Program-made: the position numbers and the translations under genes
Shown: in pieces, positions 22,894 to 35,017 of the stretch
How positions within the stretch are numbered: position 1 is the first letter of the stretch
Layout: each line of letters begins with the position of its first letter
Notes under the pieces: model-generated
What the model saw: the letters and a program-made list of their open reading frames with translations, nothing else
Told to the model about the DNA's origin: nothing
The model's database searches: none
Origin: Hyaloscypha bicolor E
Taxonomy: Eukaryota; Ascomycota; Leotiomycetes; Helotiales; Hyaloscyphaceae
DNA: 64,000 nt
Assembly (NCBI RefSeq): GCF_002865645.1
Contig: NW_020194539.1
Coordinates: 185,026 to 249,025, forward strand
Direction: 5' to 3'

Positions 22894-23265
22894 TCAGATC
22901 TTCTTCCATCTTGGTCGCTGAGACTTCACCTGCACACAAGCAACTATGTCCCATTTCCGCTTTCTGAAAACTTGAAAGCGACTCTGTCGTCTCGATTCGA
23001 GGTTCGTAATGGTGGTGGATCTGTTCCCCCGCTTTAGAAGTGCAGGGCTTTCACGTGCACCGGCTGAAGTACAGCAAGTCTGAATTGGACCTTTCCTTGT
23101 CAGATGATGCGTCTCATACAAAGAGGACCCGCGTGGTCCTTCCAGACGACTCACAGTGCCTACTCCAAGAGTAGGGGCGAGCGGTTCTTCATGGGGGCCT
23201 ATCGATCTCAACATTGGGCCTTCTGACACGGACCCGATATTGGAGTTTGCGAATTCATGTGTCAT
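22894..23265 (-). CDS. Doubtful hypothetical ORF (123 codons)
   Basis: An ATG-initiated open frame without recognisable domains. It has a Gly/Pro-rich first half and a basic C-terminal half (RRQSRFQVFRKRKW). It lies downstream of the AT-hook-like ORFs at 23326-23979 on the same strand and could be a further exon of that locus, but no splice signals tie them together convincingly. Confidence 0.25.
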   Translation of the reverse strand: MTHEFANSNIGSVSEGPMLRSIGPHEEPLAPTLGVGTVSRLEGPRGSSLYETHHLTRKGPIQTCCTSAGARESPALLKRGNRSTTITNLESRRQSRFQVFRKRKWDIVACVQVKSQRPRWKKI

Positions 23266-23325
23266 TTTGAATATTATGCTGAGAACTTCATGATAAGATG
23301 AGAGCTTCGTTCTTCTGGCTCAAGT

Positions 23326-23904
23326 TCACCTCTTCGAATTGGTTGCACGGTTGGCAAGTTTCCTCCTCTTCTGCGCAACTTGTGTGCCTTCTGGCGAAGA
23401 CACAGCATCCCCAGTTCTCGGCCTCTTCGTCCCCCTTTGCTCCTTAAGTGTATCCGTCTCGGTGTCTGCCACTATCGTAGGGCCACTATTTGCGGCTTTT
23501 CGACCTCGACCGGGCCGTTTCGCGACTACTGACTGCAAGGTTCTAGGTGGACTCTGGTTCACGCTCTTCGCTTTTCAAGGATACCCTTGTCTTTGAGGAG
23601 GGTTTTTGGCCGTAACATGTTCCGATGACTGCGGGTCGATATTTGTGGGTGCTCCAGGAAAACTGTCTTCGGTTGTATGGATATTAGGGTCTGGTAAAGC
23701 CTGTTCCAGATTCCTGGGTGCTCCTAGGGAACTGTTGTGAGCGGCGTGGGTGAGAGGTTCTGGTTGGTTCTCCTCAAAAAGGGACAACGGTTTAACAGTG
23801 TTACCTTCGACTTTGTTGATCCACGATGAGATAGACAGAGGGGCTGGAGAATCGGATAGAGGAGAATCTGGCATTTCCGGTACCGGCCGGACCATACGGT
23901 GGTT
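23326..23904 (-). pseudogene. Possible AT-hook protein gene interrupted by in-frame TGA
   Basis: Two minus-strand open stretches lie in the same frame, separated only by one TGA near 23575. The upstream part (first in-frame ATG near 23904, MVRPVPEMPDSPL) is Pro/Ser-rich with two related segments (SLGAPRNLE and SFPGAPTNID). The downstream part has an AT-hook-like core, KRPGRGRKA, then a basic RGTKRPRTG and KRRKLANR end. A CGA-to-TGA change would explain the break. I could find no intron that removes it and keeps the frame. It may be a pseudogene, a gene with an unseen splice pattern, or noncoding sequence. The function is unknown. Confidence 0.35.
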
Positions 23905-23979
23905 TCCGTAATTCCCATTTGTATTTCCTTCTTGCGTATAAAATAGGACCCAATTATGGTAGCCAGGTCTCCATAGCAA

Positions 23980-26207
23980 TTCAGTGCTGGCAAGTCAAAA
24001 CGTTCGAGGAGGTCCTAATGGGCCGCGCCCCATCCCCCCCTTACCCACTTGATATATAATCGAATCGAAAATTTCGCCATTCAACTTGTCCCGACAAACT
24101 CTATTTCAATTTTACAGCTTCCTTCCTGTGGTTTCTAATCTGAATAGTAACAATTAATTATACTTATAATAAATTGCTCTCAACTTCTCAAGTGAATGTG
24201 TACTAGTGTGCCAAATGAATAGAGTGGTGTAGAATAGTTGTTTGTACTCAATTTCATATTCGATAAAGAAAAGTCTTACTCATACTTTATTCACTATTCA
24301 GTGAATATATACTTAAGTAATTTGAGGACATTATCACGGGACTATACTGTAACGTGGTAATAAATGGTAGGCAATAGGTCAAGAGGAATTATCGTTCAAA
24401 AGATCAATTCATTACAGAACTAATCGCCGCCCTTCAAGGTCCAGAGTAGACCCACTAAAAGCACTTGAATGGTTCCTGCCACGTGCCAACTAATAGTAAT
24501 ACAACCTCAGGCCGATGGCCCGAACTCTAAACACGTGAACGTCAGGTTCTATAGATATTTCCACCTCACATGCACCACAATTGTAATCTTACTCATCTGC
24601 GATTCTGCTGCACAGGTGTATGATAGTGGAAAGGAGTCTATAATTTAGCACTTACAAACTGTCCTTCTGTTTTGCTACGGTGATGCTAGATAGTTTGTGT
24701 AATTAAGATCTAAGTCTCATAAGCCGGTAGTCGTTCGTGTCCTCCTACGTGATCCCCTGAAACCTTAATCCGCCATCGCTAAGCTCGCTTACCACGCCAG
24801 GAGGCCAAACCTTAATGGTCTCACCTAAATATGATGAGCGAGGAGGAAATACCGATTACAGGTATCATATTACGTGCGACATGTGCTCTACCCCGTAGTA
24901 TCATTCTGCATATTTGGCAATGCATATGGGGTCCTGCCTAACCGATTTTTAATCACATTTTTATCGCCTCTTTTTCAATATTGTATTGGGTGTTTTCGGG
25001 TAACAGGAAGAGAGCGTCGGGAGCTGGCAGAGGGCACAATGTTTTCTCGTGCGCCTCTTTTTCTCCATCTCACGTGCTCGCTTAACGACCCCGCCCCCTT
25101 TTCTAACAAAATGCCTATTAGAAACCAAGCAAAGTGAGCAGGCAGCACCTTCCACTTACTCGCCACCTGAATAGCAAGGAACCTGCCGTAAGCCGTGTTG
25201 TGATCTACGAGTCAAGTTGCCCTCTTCTCGTAAAGAAATGGGCGTCGACCAAGAGTTGGTCGCCGTTGGAAAGTTTCTCTTCCAAATGAACCCGCCACGC
25301 TAGCCCCTGCTCACACGACCGCCACGACCACAACACCCCCTCAAACAACATCTCCTATAGTTTACTCAGTCATAATGGGTCTGGTGGGATTGCCAATCTA
25401 CGAAGATCACGGCATAAAGTGAGAGGATTACAGCGCATTTCGGCCGTTGGTATCTCCCAGGGCATAATTTAGGGGGTTGGGCCCGCTGTAAGGCCCTATG
25501 ACTTTAGGCCGTACGCCTTAAGCAGATCCCAACAGGCGCTGTGAGGCATTCGCAAGGTATGAGAAGATCTTCGGGGGGTAGCGTTACTAGCGGAGCAATA
25601 ATAGCACTTTAACGCTAAATAGGTAATTACGATAGGGCTCTTGAGCAAGGTATCCCTTGTAAGTATAGGGTGTTCCGGGTCGCAATGAGGCTGAATCTCG
25701 TGTTGGGTGTCACCGTGCCGGTAGTTTCTAGCGCCTTTTCACCAACACCAACTGTATATTCGCAGGTAGAGTAGCAGTGGCGATCCCTAAGTGGCAATTT
25801 CGTCTGAAATCAGCTCCTTGGGATCAATTTCTTACAATAGACGGCTCGGGTGCGAAGTCTCTCACGGGTTCCAAAGGGCCACCTCCGATGTTGTACAAGA
25901 TTGCGTTGGCCCTTACGACATCAGCTGGTCTCAAGAGTCAGGTATCAAGGAGGCGTTAACGATTTCATAGATGTGGATATGATTGAATGACTTATGACAT
26001 AGTCATAAAACGATATTCGACTCCCACGCGGCACTCCAGAGAGCAGCAATATTAGAATAACATAAAAGCCCCGAAGTCCATCCACTGCGTTGTTTATTCC
26101 CCAAGAATCCACGACCGACCTCTCCAGCGCCAGCCATATCGAGAATAGAACGTTCCATACCGCACCGTTGTTCACCATGGTTAGCCTCAAAACACCGATC
26201 CATATGC
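23980..26207. other. Intergenic region, no supported gene
   Basis: It includes an AT-rich stretch (about 24100-24420) and several short open frames on both strands without domains. No tRNA, LTR boundary or strong repeat was recognised. Confidence 0.5.
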
Positions 26208-28369
26208 TTATGCAAATTTCTGATCGCGTGCAACCTCGTGTTCTTGGACAACTGTCTTCCCATCGGGAATCTCGGCTGGAGCCATGCCCTCGTGGTGAAT
26301 CCTCTTCTCGACGGCGATGATGGCCTGGTCCGCGTATTCCTTGTCTTCGAACACTGTTCCGGTTCGTTAGCACTGATTATAGAAGGACGAATTAGGTGTG
26401 AACTTACAGAAGGCCAGTTCCTCCAATGTGCGGCCAGCAGTCTCGGGGTACATGAAGTAGATGAATGAGAACTCAAAGACGAGCCACGCTGTGATAATGG
26501 CCATGTATTTCCATCCAATGTGAGTGATGGCAATGGAGTTGACATTTTGTGTGAAAAAACCGCTGATCTTGCCCCAGACCTGCTCGATGGCGATACCACG
26601 GGCTCTCTGTGCGAAGGGGAAAAGTTCGGTGAGGTAAGCTAGATTCAATTAGCAAAGCTTTTGATATGAATGTGGGAACGAGGATCGTACTGTAGGTGAT
26701 GGCATTGTTTCCGATGTTGTAACAAGGAGTGAAGGCAAAGTAGAAGAACAAGGCGGCATGTGCTGCCGGCTTGTTCACCCGCGAGGGCGTCTCATTTGAC
26801 GCTTCTGCCAGTTTCTCCATGGCAACTGTGAATCCGAGGAACATGAGGAACATGGTTGCGGCAGAAGTCATGAACATGGCTCGGCGGGGGAACCTGCCAA
26901 CGGCGATGGCGGCGCAACTGGCTGTAAGAAGACCCCAGCAGTTGTTGGCGACGTTGATTCTTGTCTTGGCGTAATTGGTCGTGTATCCCATCATATTAAA
27001 CAAAGTGCTTTGATAGCTGGAAGACTGTTAGTTTGGCCTCTATCATCGGGCGCTAGAATGGGATAATTCATGTCGCTGAGGAGGGGCGTCTATTCCAGCC
27101 CAGGCCCTTGAAATGGGAGCACTTTTGGTGCCGGTACCCCGTTAGGCTGAGCTGAAGAAAGAACTAGTACTTACTAAGATATGAGAGTATTTCCGGACAT
27201 TTGGGTGAAGAAACCCAAGAAGGAGGCGATGATCACACGACGGCGCATTCCGGAGGTTCTGAGCATATCCATCCACGATTGTTTTGCGTGCTCCAATTCG
27301 ATCTTGATGGTCGATTGGATTTGAGCCATCTCAGCTTGCACAAGAACTGAGTCCCTGTCGCCTTCTCCATGGTACTTGATCAGAAGTTCGAGAGCGTCAT
27401 CGTACCTGTCTTTAGAAACAAGCCATCTGGGACTTTCTGGGACGAAACTATGCAAATTAAGTCAGCTTGTGTTTCAGGAATGGAATGTGATGGTTATGTC
27501 GACTTTGTTCATTTGGGGGACTTCTCCATTGAGAGAAGGTGTATTGACTTGTCATTCGAGGGGCTGTCATGCTAAGTTTTATGGATATACTCACAAGATG
27601 AAACAGATCTGCAGAAGCGAGGGACACATCTGTAGGAGGGAGGGTAGACGCCAACTCCAATCAGTCTTCATGTCGCTAGTAGCGATAGCGATTGCTGCAG
27701 CTGCGATTGCACCAAGGAAGTATGAAGCGTTGAAGAAGGACGTCAAAGTTGCACGATCATTGGGATGTCCAAGCTCTCCGATCAGGGCAGAGGCAGAAAC
27801 GATACACATGACGATGCCAAAGCCGAGAGCCATTCTAGCGAAGATATACATCCCAACTAGACGGAGGTCAGTATTGAGTGTGATCATGTAGAGTGGCAAA
27901 AGGCTACTTACGATTTTGGGCAAAGCCTTGAAGAATGGCACCAACAACCATGATCAAAGATCCAGTCATGACCGACCAACGTCTTCCGAAAAGTTGACTA
28001 TACCAAGGAACGAATGGGATGCCAATGAGTGAGCCGAGTTGGTAACAAGAGTTGACCAGTCCAAGGAGTCCCGGTTCAAGAGCCAGTTTTTTAGTCTTAG
28101 GATCTTTGTATCCGCTGGTGTCGAAATCTGCGAGGATTAAGTGGTTGTACGAATGATCAGGAAGCGGGGCATTTACACTTGTTCCAGGTTGGAGAAAATT
28201 GCAGAGTGCCCATCAAAGTCGAGTCAAAACCAGAGGTCATCTCTACTCCCATGGCACAAAGAAACAAAAAGAAGTACATTTTCCGGAGATTGGGTTTCTT
28301 GTACCATGGCGTACGATCCTGCTCCGCCAGGTGCGTCAGAATAGGATCGGAAAGACCTTCGTGAACCAT
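26208..28369 (-). CDS. MFS sugar transporter, lactose-permease/hexose-transporter-like, 548 aa
   Basis: A twelve-helix sugar/H+ symporter of the plasma membrane. Seven exons: 28177-28369, 27912-28127, 27595-27856, 27175-27447, 26691-27016, 26408-26638 and 26208-26353. The splice sites are good (for example GTAAGT donors) and the spliced length of 1647 bases is in frame. Two introns are long for this window (147 and 158 bp). Family motifs are all present: FGRRW after helix 2, PESPRWLVSKDR at about residue 226 in the central loop, FLGFFTQMSGNTLISYY, ELFPFAQRARG and YPETAGRTLEELAF. The start ATG at 28369 gives MVHEGLSDPILTHLAEQDRT, a typical family N-terminus. The precise substrate cannot be read from sequence; fungal lactose/hexose permeases are the closest pattern. 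No catabolic gene is adjacent. Confidence 0.93.
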
Positions 28370-31016
28370 TTTGACGGTTGTAACGTCTCGACGACTCAAA
28401 GTTTTGGGTTTGCTGGTGCAGGTGCAAAGTCCTGGTCGACTTTGAAAAACTGGTTTCGATCTCTGAAAGTGTGAAAATAAGTGAGATATGTATAGCGACG
28501 ATTAGCCTGAAGTCTCAAAAACTGAGTGCTGCAAGGTAGAACAATGCGGGGATCGTGGCCAACCACATGACTACATCCGGCACGGCCCAGAGTTGCCAAG
28601 GCGGCCAAGAATGAAACAGTTAGGCCTCCGGCTGAGTGGCCGAACGGTGACTAGCCAAAAAGCTATGATACGATGAACTGCTAAGCCGAAAGCGGACACA
28701 AGATGACCGTTTAGGTTTGTCAAAAAAGGCACAGACAGCAATGAGCCTAGAGCCGCTGCTTGCCTGTGACCTGTCTGACAAAAGCAGTAGTACATAAATT
28801 GTCTCTTTGCGATAATCCCAATCGCCCCCAGACTTTCGGGGTGAACGTCTTTCGGTAGTCCACCTCTCGTTTCATGGACCAATGAATGAGCTGTGTCGAG
28901 ACTCGTCAAAATCAAGAATTGGATCCTTTTCATGTACTCCAGACTGCAATTATGGCCCACAGGCGCCTCTGAACTAAATTCTCCGAAAGAGGGAACCAGC
29001 GAGGACATCAATCCTAACAACCAACCATGGAACTGCCACCCAGCAAAGTGGGGCACCCACAGCTTATTATTAGCTCGTGAATCTGAAAGCAGCGAGAATC
29101 ATGGATACGCTGCAGTGGCGCACTAGTCGCCGGGCCTGGGGCCGGTGGGAGCGCTGTCTGGGGTAAATGGAAATGGAAGCTTTTGAGACGCCACTTGGTT
29201 ACCAACAGCTTGGCAGCACTTTTGATTCATCAACGAATTGATTGAAAAGACTTTGTTTCTAACCCTCTAGACTATCATCCTAGTTGATTAATATCGAGGT
29301 AGTATCGCTGAAGCTGCATGCGGCGTCATTTTTGAGGAAACCTCCACGCCTATGGGTGCTTAATATTATGTTAGCATTGCATTTAGCCTGTCATGTGATA
29401 ATCTGATTTCCCGTTTTGCTATACGAGGTCCCCACAAAGCACGCACATCTTGACGAAAACAGACTTACGAGACCCATTCCAAGTATTGAATAAACTGCGA
29501 GGCGAGAACCTCACTGGCAAGGCAAGCGAAAGCTTTCGGAGCAAAGGAACGAGGACCCGAGAGGCTTGAGCACAGAATGATTTCTGACGATGACTTGGAG
29601 CCAACGCCGTAACTTCGCTCCTCTGCCCTAGAGGTTCCATGAGCAATCTTGACCGGATTACGCCCGTCTCTTTTTTTAAAAAGCGTTGAGGCAAGCAAGA
29701 GCTGGGTAATTGTTTTCCATTAATCCGACCAGAACCCCACAGAGATCGACCATGGGACGACCCCTGGAAGTAGTTTATACCCCGCGGTTTCCGGTATTTA
29801 CCCGAGATTTCATATGTACTCGCCACTAGACCTCGTTGGATGATTACTATGATTACCTGGGGCGATCTCGACAGGATGAAGTACCGCCATGAAGGTTCCG
29901 GGTTGGACCTAAATCTGGTTGGGAGCGAACCATGTAGAAAGTTTGTGGGGGTTGGGTTCTCGATTGGCCGAAGTACGTGTGCACAGATGTGCTATGCATG
30001 CGGTCGATTGAGAACCGGCCTTTTTATTCTTTGGGATTTGACTGCGGGGTTGAGATAAGCATGGATGCGCCTGTGGTGCATTGAGGCGACACAGATGGCA
30101 GCGGTCACCCGAGAATGAGTCTCATTTCTCTCGCTTGAAAAAAAGGGAAAGGGGAAAAGAGACGAGATACGAGTGGTGAATCTCACTCACAAATCATTAG
30201 TTTTTCAAGAGTGCCATCAAGAGATGTCTGACTTTTTGAGAAGGTTATTGTACACGAGAGGCGAGATGGTCTACGCAAATTTCCCTCATGCGTTGCCACA
30301 TTGGACCGTCGGCCGCGACATCGAGAGCGAGAATTGACAGATGTGACAAGCCTCGGTTTCTCCTGGCAGAACTACTAACCATGGCCCTGCTTTTCCCAAG
30401 CAACGATGAATAGAGATTCATGTGCAGTTCACTGCCCAGTGAATCGTGGAAGGAGGCTGGTTTCCTCACCCATATGCCAGGGGTATCGCACGTTCAAAGT
30501 TAGTTGCACCACGTTCTGCTGTTTCCCTTTCGAGTACACCCTCCCTAATATTCGCAATATGATGACTTTAAGTGAAGCATATGGCGAGGAGGCGGTGAAA
30601 ATTAGTGAGATACTGCCACAACTTCATGATGAATCGATTTCCATGGCCCAGGTCGGACGGAGTTGGATATGCTTTTCAAGGGAAATTCGTCTTGAAGGTG
30701 AATCTCAAACCTCTCACTGGTGAATTCGTAAGTATAAATTTCTCCTGGGAAATCTAAACAGATCGATCGGTTTTGAGCTTCCATAAATTCCTCGTCGAAG
30801 ACTGGAGAACAGACCTTTCGGCAGCACAACCACCAAACTTTGTCTGTCGCAACGTCAAGGCCCCCTCTTCTCGGAACTTCTGGGCGCCCTCTTTCCTTAC
30901 GCCGAGCGGTTTCTCTCAATCGAGAGAGCTCTTCAACCCACCGATCTGTCTCCTTTGCGTCATCATTCCAGCATCCGTTCTTGAAAAGGGTTTATTGACC
31001 ACATCCCATCGCAGTA
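28370..31016. other. Long intergenic region, no supported gene
   Basis: About 2.6 kb. Open frames such as 28571-29056 and 29419-29826 on minus have no domain, repeat structure or splice support. The right part presumably contains the promoter of the 2EXR gene. Confidence 0.5.
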
Positions 31017-32696
31017 ATGGATCTTGCTGGTGCATCTGGTTCTCGACCTCCTCCAGTGGCCGACCCTTCGACCGCTCTCGCAGATGCCGTCTTCAACATG
31101 TCCTTGGACTCGCACTCGAAGCAACGGTATGCCTCCATCCTGGCGATCTCTCTCATTGTAAGATTTCCACAGCTGACAAAGAAATAGCACTCCAGCCAAC
31201 ACCTCATCTAGTAATGGTGCAAAGGCAACCCGCATGAACCCATGGCCCTCGCTCAACCGGAACGACAACCTAGACATCGAAATAATCCACCAACTACCAA
31301 AGTGCGTTGCCACAGAAGCAGATCCAATCATTCTAAAGCTGACGAAATTAGTGTGCCCGCTACCGTATTCACTCTCTTTCCGAAGCTAGTTCCAGAACTC
31401 CGCTGCAAGGTATGGTACTGGGCTTCCCATCTCCCTCGAATCATTGAAATCGAGCGATGTCCCACACGTGATGGATCTATTGATCTGGGAACCCATCCTG
31501 AGCATCAAGTGTGTCCAAAGTCCAGGTTGCCGCACGTGGTTCTGCAGGTCAATCACGAGGCTCGGAAGGCGGCGATGAAGGTGTATGAAATGAGGACCTT
31601 TGACTCTGATGAAGGACGTTTCATCTACTTTAACCCAAAATCGGATATCGTCTACTTTGGGGAGAAGAACTGCTTTGCGACAATGATCCGGGCATTCATG
31701 CATGCTAGTCGGAACAAGGAAGAGATCCCACAAGTCGCGATAGATGTTGTAAAGAGGTGTAGATCGTATGAGTGCCCACACGATACACTCGAGCACCCCT
31801 ACCTGAGGGTAGTTGATGAGTTGAGGGTCTTGCATGGCTTCGATAACGGGCCCTCCGCCGTCACTGACCCAGAGAAGCAATGGAATGGCTGTCCTGGATT
31901 GAGAGAAGTATACTTCGTTGTGAAGTCGGATTCCTTGCAGCTAGACGTCGGAGCCATCGACGCATCGATTGTATTTCGGCCCGCAACGGCCAGCTGCATG
32001 ACAGAGGATCAGATATCAAAGAAGCAAGATCTAGAGTACGAGGTCGAATATATGAGACGCTGCGTCGGTCTGATGGGCATCGAGGAGTACAAATGGTCCG
32101 AGGATCCGCTAAAGTTCCATTTTGTCAGCTTGGCTTCACTTATCGTTAAACGACCAGATTATCGGATACATTCAACCATGTCCGTAAAACAGGAAGGAAT
32201 CAAGAGACTGGAGCAGAACAACTGGTCTTTCGTGAAGCGTCTCGAGAGCAGGACTGAGTGCCATATCACGATTCCCGAGAACCCGTTTCGTCGAAGACGA
32301 CCCCTTGAGATTGGATTCTTTGGAACGAAGGAAAACGTTGCGAAGGCGAAGCAACGAATCATGGAGAAGGCAATGACATACGGAGACATACAGAAATGGC
32401 GGAAAGAAATCATGAAGGAACCGATCAAGCAGACGTTCGAGGAAACGATAAAGTGTCTGGTCAAGATGAATCGTTCAACCGGGGAGCTATTAATCGAGGA
32501 GAACTTCGTTGGTATCGAGACAGAGGGGGAGGCGAGCGATGAGAAGTGGGAGATTTTGCGTCAGGATCTGGTGAGCAAGACAAAAGAGGAACTGACCCAG
32601 GAATCGAACGAGGACCATATCAAGGATATTCTCACCATTGCTCTGAGCCTTCCACAGAAGAACCCTTTCAAGGGACTGAAAGGAGAGGAGGGCTAG
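31017..32696 (+). CDS. 2EXR-domain protein, 522 aa
   Basis: Exons are 31017-31126, 31188-31301 and 31352-32696, with introns of 61 and 50 bp. Both introns have GCTGAC branch points, and the spliced length of 1569 bases is in frame. After a short Ser/Pro-rich N-terminus, the 2EXR signature starts at about residue 79: FTLFPKLVPELRCKVWYWAS, then PRIIEIER and, about 35 residues later, VNHEARKAAMKVY. This F-box-like fungal domain is common in expanded families of unknown function, often with a following region as here (DSLQL and YMRRCVGLMG segments). The C-terminal third is charged and probably helical. It converges on the gene at 33078-34045. The molecular role is unknown. Confidence 0.88.
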
Positions 32697-33077
32697 GTCA
32701 TGGTCTCGCATGGACCAAATAAACTGGGCAGAAAGTCCGACCAGGTTACGGGAGAGAGAAGTGAGTGAGGAGAAGTGGAGGGAGGGGGGATGATTGTAAA
32801 CGGAAACTCGCAAGCTGACGATGCTTCTGTATGGGGCATCCCAGAATGTCATTGGCTTAGAGGGAACCAATAACAGCTGATTATGACCTCTTGTTAAGTC
32901 CATTAAGTGACTTCTCGAGTACCCGAATACATTGACAGATGTGGCTTGACAACTGTCGAGACCTGTCGAGTCGCGATTTACATACATGATTAGCAAGCAT
33001 CGCCCGAACCTACGCGCTATTTCTGCTCCCCGGAACACCTGCGGTCTTGAACACCTGGAGTAACAACTCGTACACTC

Positions 33078-34045
33078 CTACCCGAAGAGCTGTTTATGGT
33101 TGTCTATCTTCGTGGTATGCTCTTCCATAACCTGCTGAGCATTCTGCACAGTATCCGTACGATGGATTCCCGGGCGTTCTGGCTCAATCTTCTGTTCCTC
33201 AGGGTGCTTGTCCGCAAATAATTCTTTGATCGTGCCATTTCCTGTCGCTGCTTGATAGACAGCAAAGCTCGTTGCGAATTCAACATGCGCTCCGATTTGT
33301 ATAGCATCCAGCATAGCAACTGCGTAATTCTGGCAGTTGTTGCTAATCACATTGTACTCCTTCCTTTTTTCTCTCATGTTGTGGATCACCATTTCGCCTG
33401 GATAGGACAAAATCTCAGACCAGAATGTCAGGGTGATATCAATGCATACTGACCGGCTTGCCTCAACGCCTCGTCCGTGAATCTCGTCTTTCCAACCTCG
33501 AATGTATGCCACTCCTCCCGGTTAAGCACTTCATTGATATAGATCACATCCAGATCTTCGTCCATCCATAGCTCGTGCACGTAATCTCCAACGAGAACTG
33601 CCCAATGTTGTGTAGGATCCGGGTATCCGCCAATGTGATCGGTGATCATCTTCCCCAGGCCAGATTTCTCTGCGAACCAGTTCCCAGCCATTCCTGCGAC
33701 AGGGTGCCATCCAATCTCAACTGTTCGAAGCTCGTCATCGATTCGCGCTTCTCCTGGGGGTACGACGTTGGGTTTGTGGCCGAGACCGAGTTTGTGTTCG
33801 AGTGATAGCTTCGTTTTCAACAACCCGTCGATAGCTCTTTCTTTCCCTGTATGCAGTCCTTCGATGCCTCTCTCCTTGCCAATGTGTAGACCCTCTATGC
33901 TCTTTTCTTTACCTTTATCCCAGGTGTGGTGTCTGGAAGGGGTCAGACAGCTGCTTACGAAGAGGGGTTGGAGGGCCCACAGCAAATGTCCCAACTTGTG
34001 GCGCGTACTTACGCGCTCGAGCTCGGGTTCAGGGGACTCGGACAT
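33078..34045 (-). CDS. Hypothetical protein with a possible papain-like (LRAT/NlpC-type) fold, 303 aa
   Basis: Two exons, 33454-34045 and 33078-33397. The intron is 33398-33453 (donor GTCAGT, branch CTGAC, acceptor CCAG) and the spliced length of 912 bases is in frame. The N-terminal part contains three related 12-residue units built on GKE(K/R)xIEGL. The main region has an HWAVLVGDYVHEL block, then NNCQNYAVAML some 90 residues later. A His followed by an NC motif recalls LRAT-like and NlpC/P60-like papain-fold enzymes. That is inference from two motifs and may be wrong. No signal peptide is seen. A GTAAGT inside the first exon is not used as a donor in my model, because splicing there breaks the frame. 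Confidence 0.72.
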
Positions 34046-34904
34046 CGTGTAGAATAGCAAGCCTAGGAGACAATAACGCTGCAGAAACCGTAAGACTCCA
34101 GGGAGAAAGATGTGTTGTGATGGGCGAGGCGCGTCAATTATGTGTTGTCCGAATTAACGCAGCGTTTGTGATTCGTTTAGCGCGGGCACGTGCCATCACT
34201 TCAGGCCAGGCCAGTGATGAGGAATCATTAAAGACATCGGTTTTTAGATTCATTCAGTATTTATGTCTTCGATACCGAGTCTATGTTGAAGAACACGAAG
34301 CGAAAGCTTGGAGTTGACATCGGATGAGCTCATAGCGCAGGTTTAGCGACCGTGCAGGCGTCAGTGGTGCCTGAAGCTACCCCTGAAATCTAACTCCATC
34401 GCTCAGGGGCTCGTGGTGGACAGAAAAAGCAGCACTGAATCCCCCAAGTTGAAGTTAGATCACTTTAGGCATTCTCCCACAGAATGTGCCCTTGAGCTCT
34501 AGTTCATTCAAAATTTACCTTTTCAAATGTCATAGAAATCCTCGAATACTTACTTCCTTAAGCCTCTATTCCAACATATAGTTAAATATGCAGCTTTGTG
34601 CAAGGGATATTGAAAAAGAGTGGCGCTTTTTCTGTCGACTGCAAGAGGGGGTTTCTAATTGCGAAATTTTATCACAATTATATCCTGCTAACCAAGGTTG
34701 AGTTTCACGAGTATGATATTCAAGATCTCTACTGCTTTTGTAACTATTGGAATAAGGAGTGTCTACTGTTGGAGTGGCTTCGCTTCCTTCCTCGGCTCAA
34801 CCCCTTTTTAGACCTAAAGCGAGAACATGAGAGGTAACTTAACGTACTCAACAATATGTAATGAACGGGGATAGATAATCATCCCCTTAGTATCGAGATT
34901 ATTA

Positions 34905-34971
34905 TGGTGGGGATTTCTCTCTCCTGGTCACGTGGCGAGGTCATGTGACCAGGAGAGAGAAATCCCCACCA
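34905..34971. repeat. Perfect 27-bp inverted repeat (foldback)
   Basis: The 27-base arm at 34905-34931 (TGGTGGGGATTTC... ending GTCAC) is matched exactly by its reverse complement at 34945-34971 around a 13-base centre. The arms include GGTCAC/GTGACC and a GAGAGAGA tract. It could be a MITE relic or an extruding cruciform. Confidence 0.92.
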
Positions 34972-34986
34972 CACTATTTCGAGAAT

Positions 34987-35017
34987 CTTGATCCAAGAAG
35001 GATATAGTTGGATCAAG
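34987..35017. repeat. 10-bp inverted repeat next to the long foldback
   Basis: CTTGATCCAA at 34987-34996 pairs with TTGGATCAAG at 35008-35017. Confidence 0.8.

Noticed and set aside
28571..29056. 161-codon open frame on minus
   Set aside because: No domain, splice signal or homologous pattern was seen; it lies in a long intergenic region.
29419..29826. 135-codon open frame on minus
   Set aside because: No recognisable motif; overlapping alternative frames; no regulatory context.
33990..34020. GTAAGT donor just after the start of the 33078-34045 gene
   Set aside because: Splicing it to any nearby CAG or AAG breaks the reading frame, whereas the unspliced frame is open and complete.
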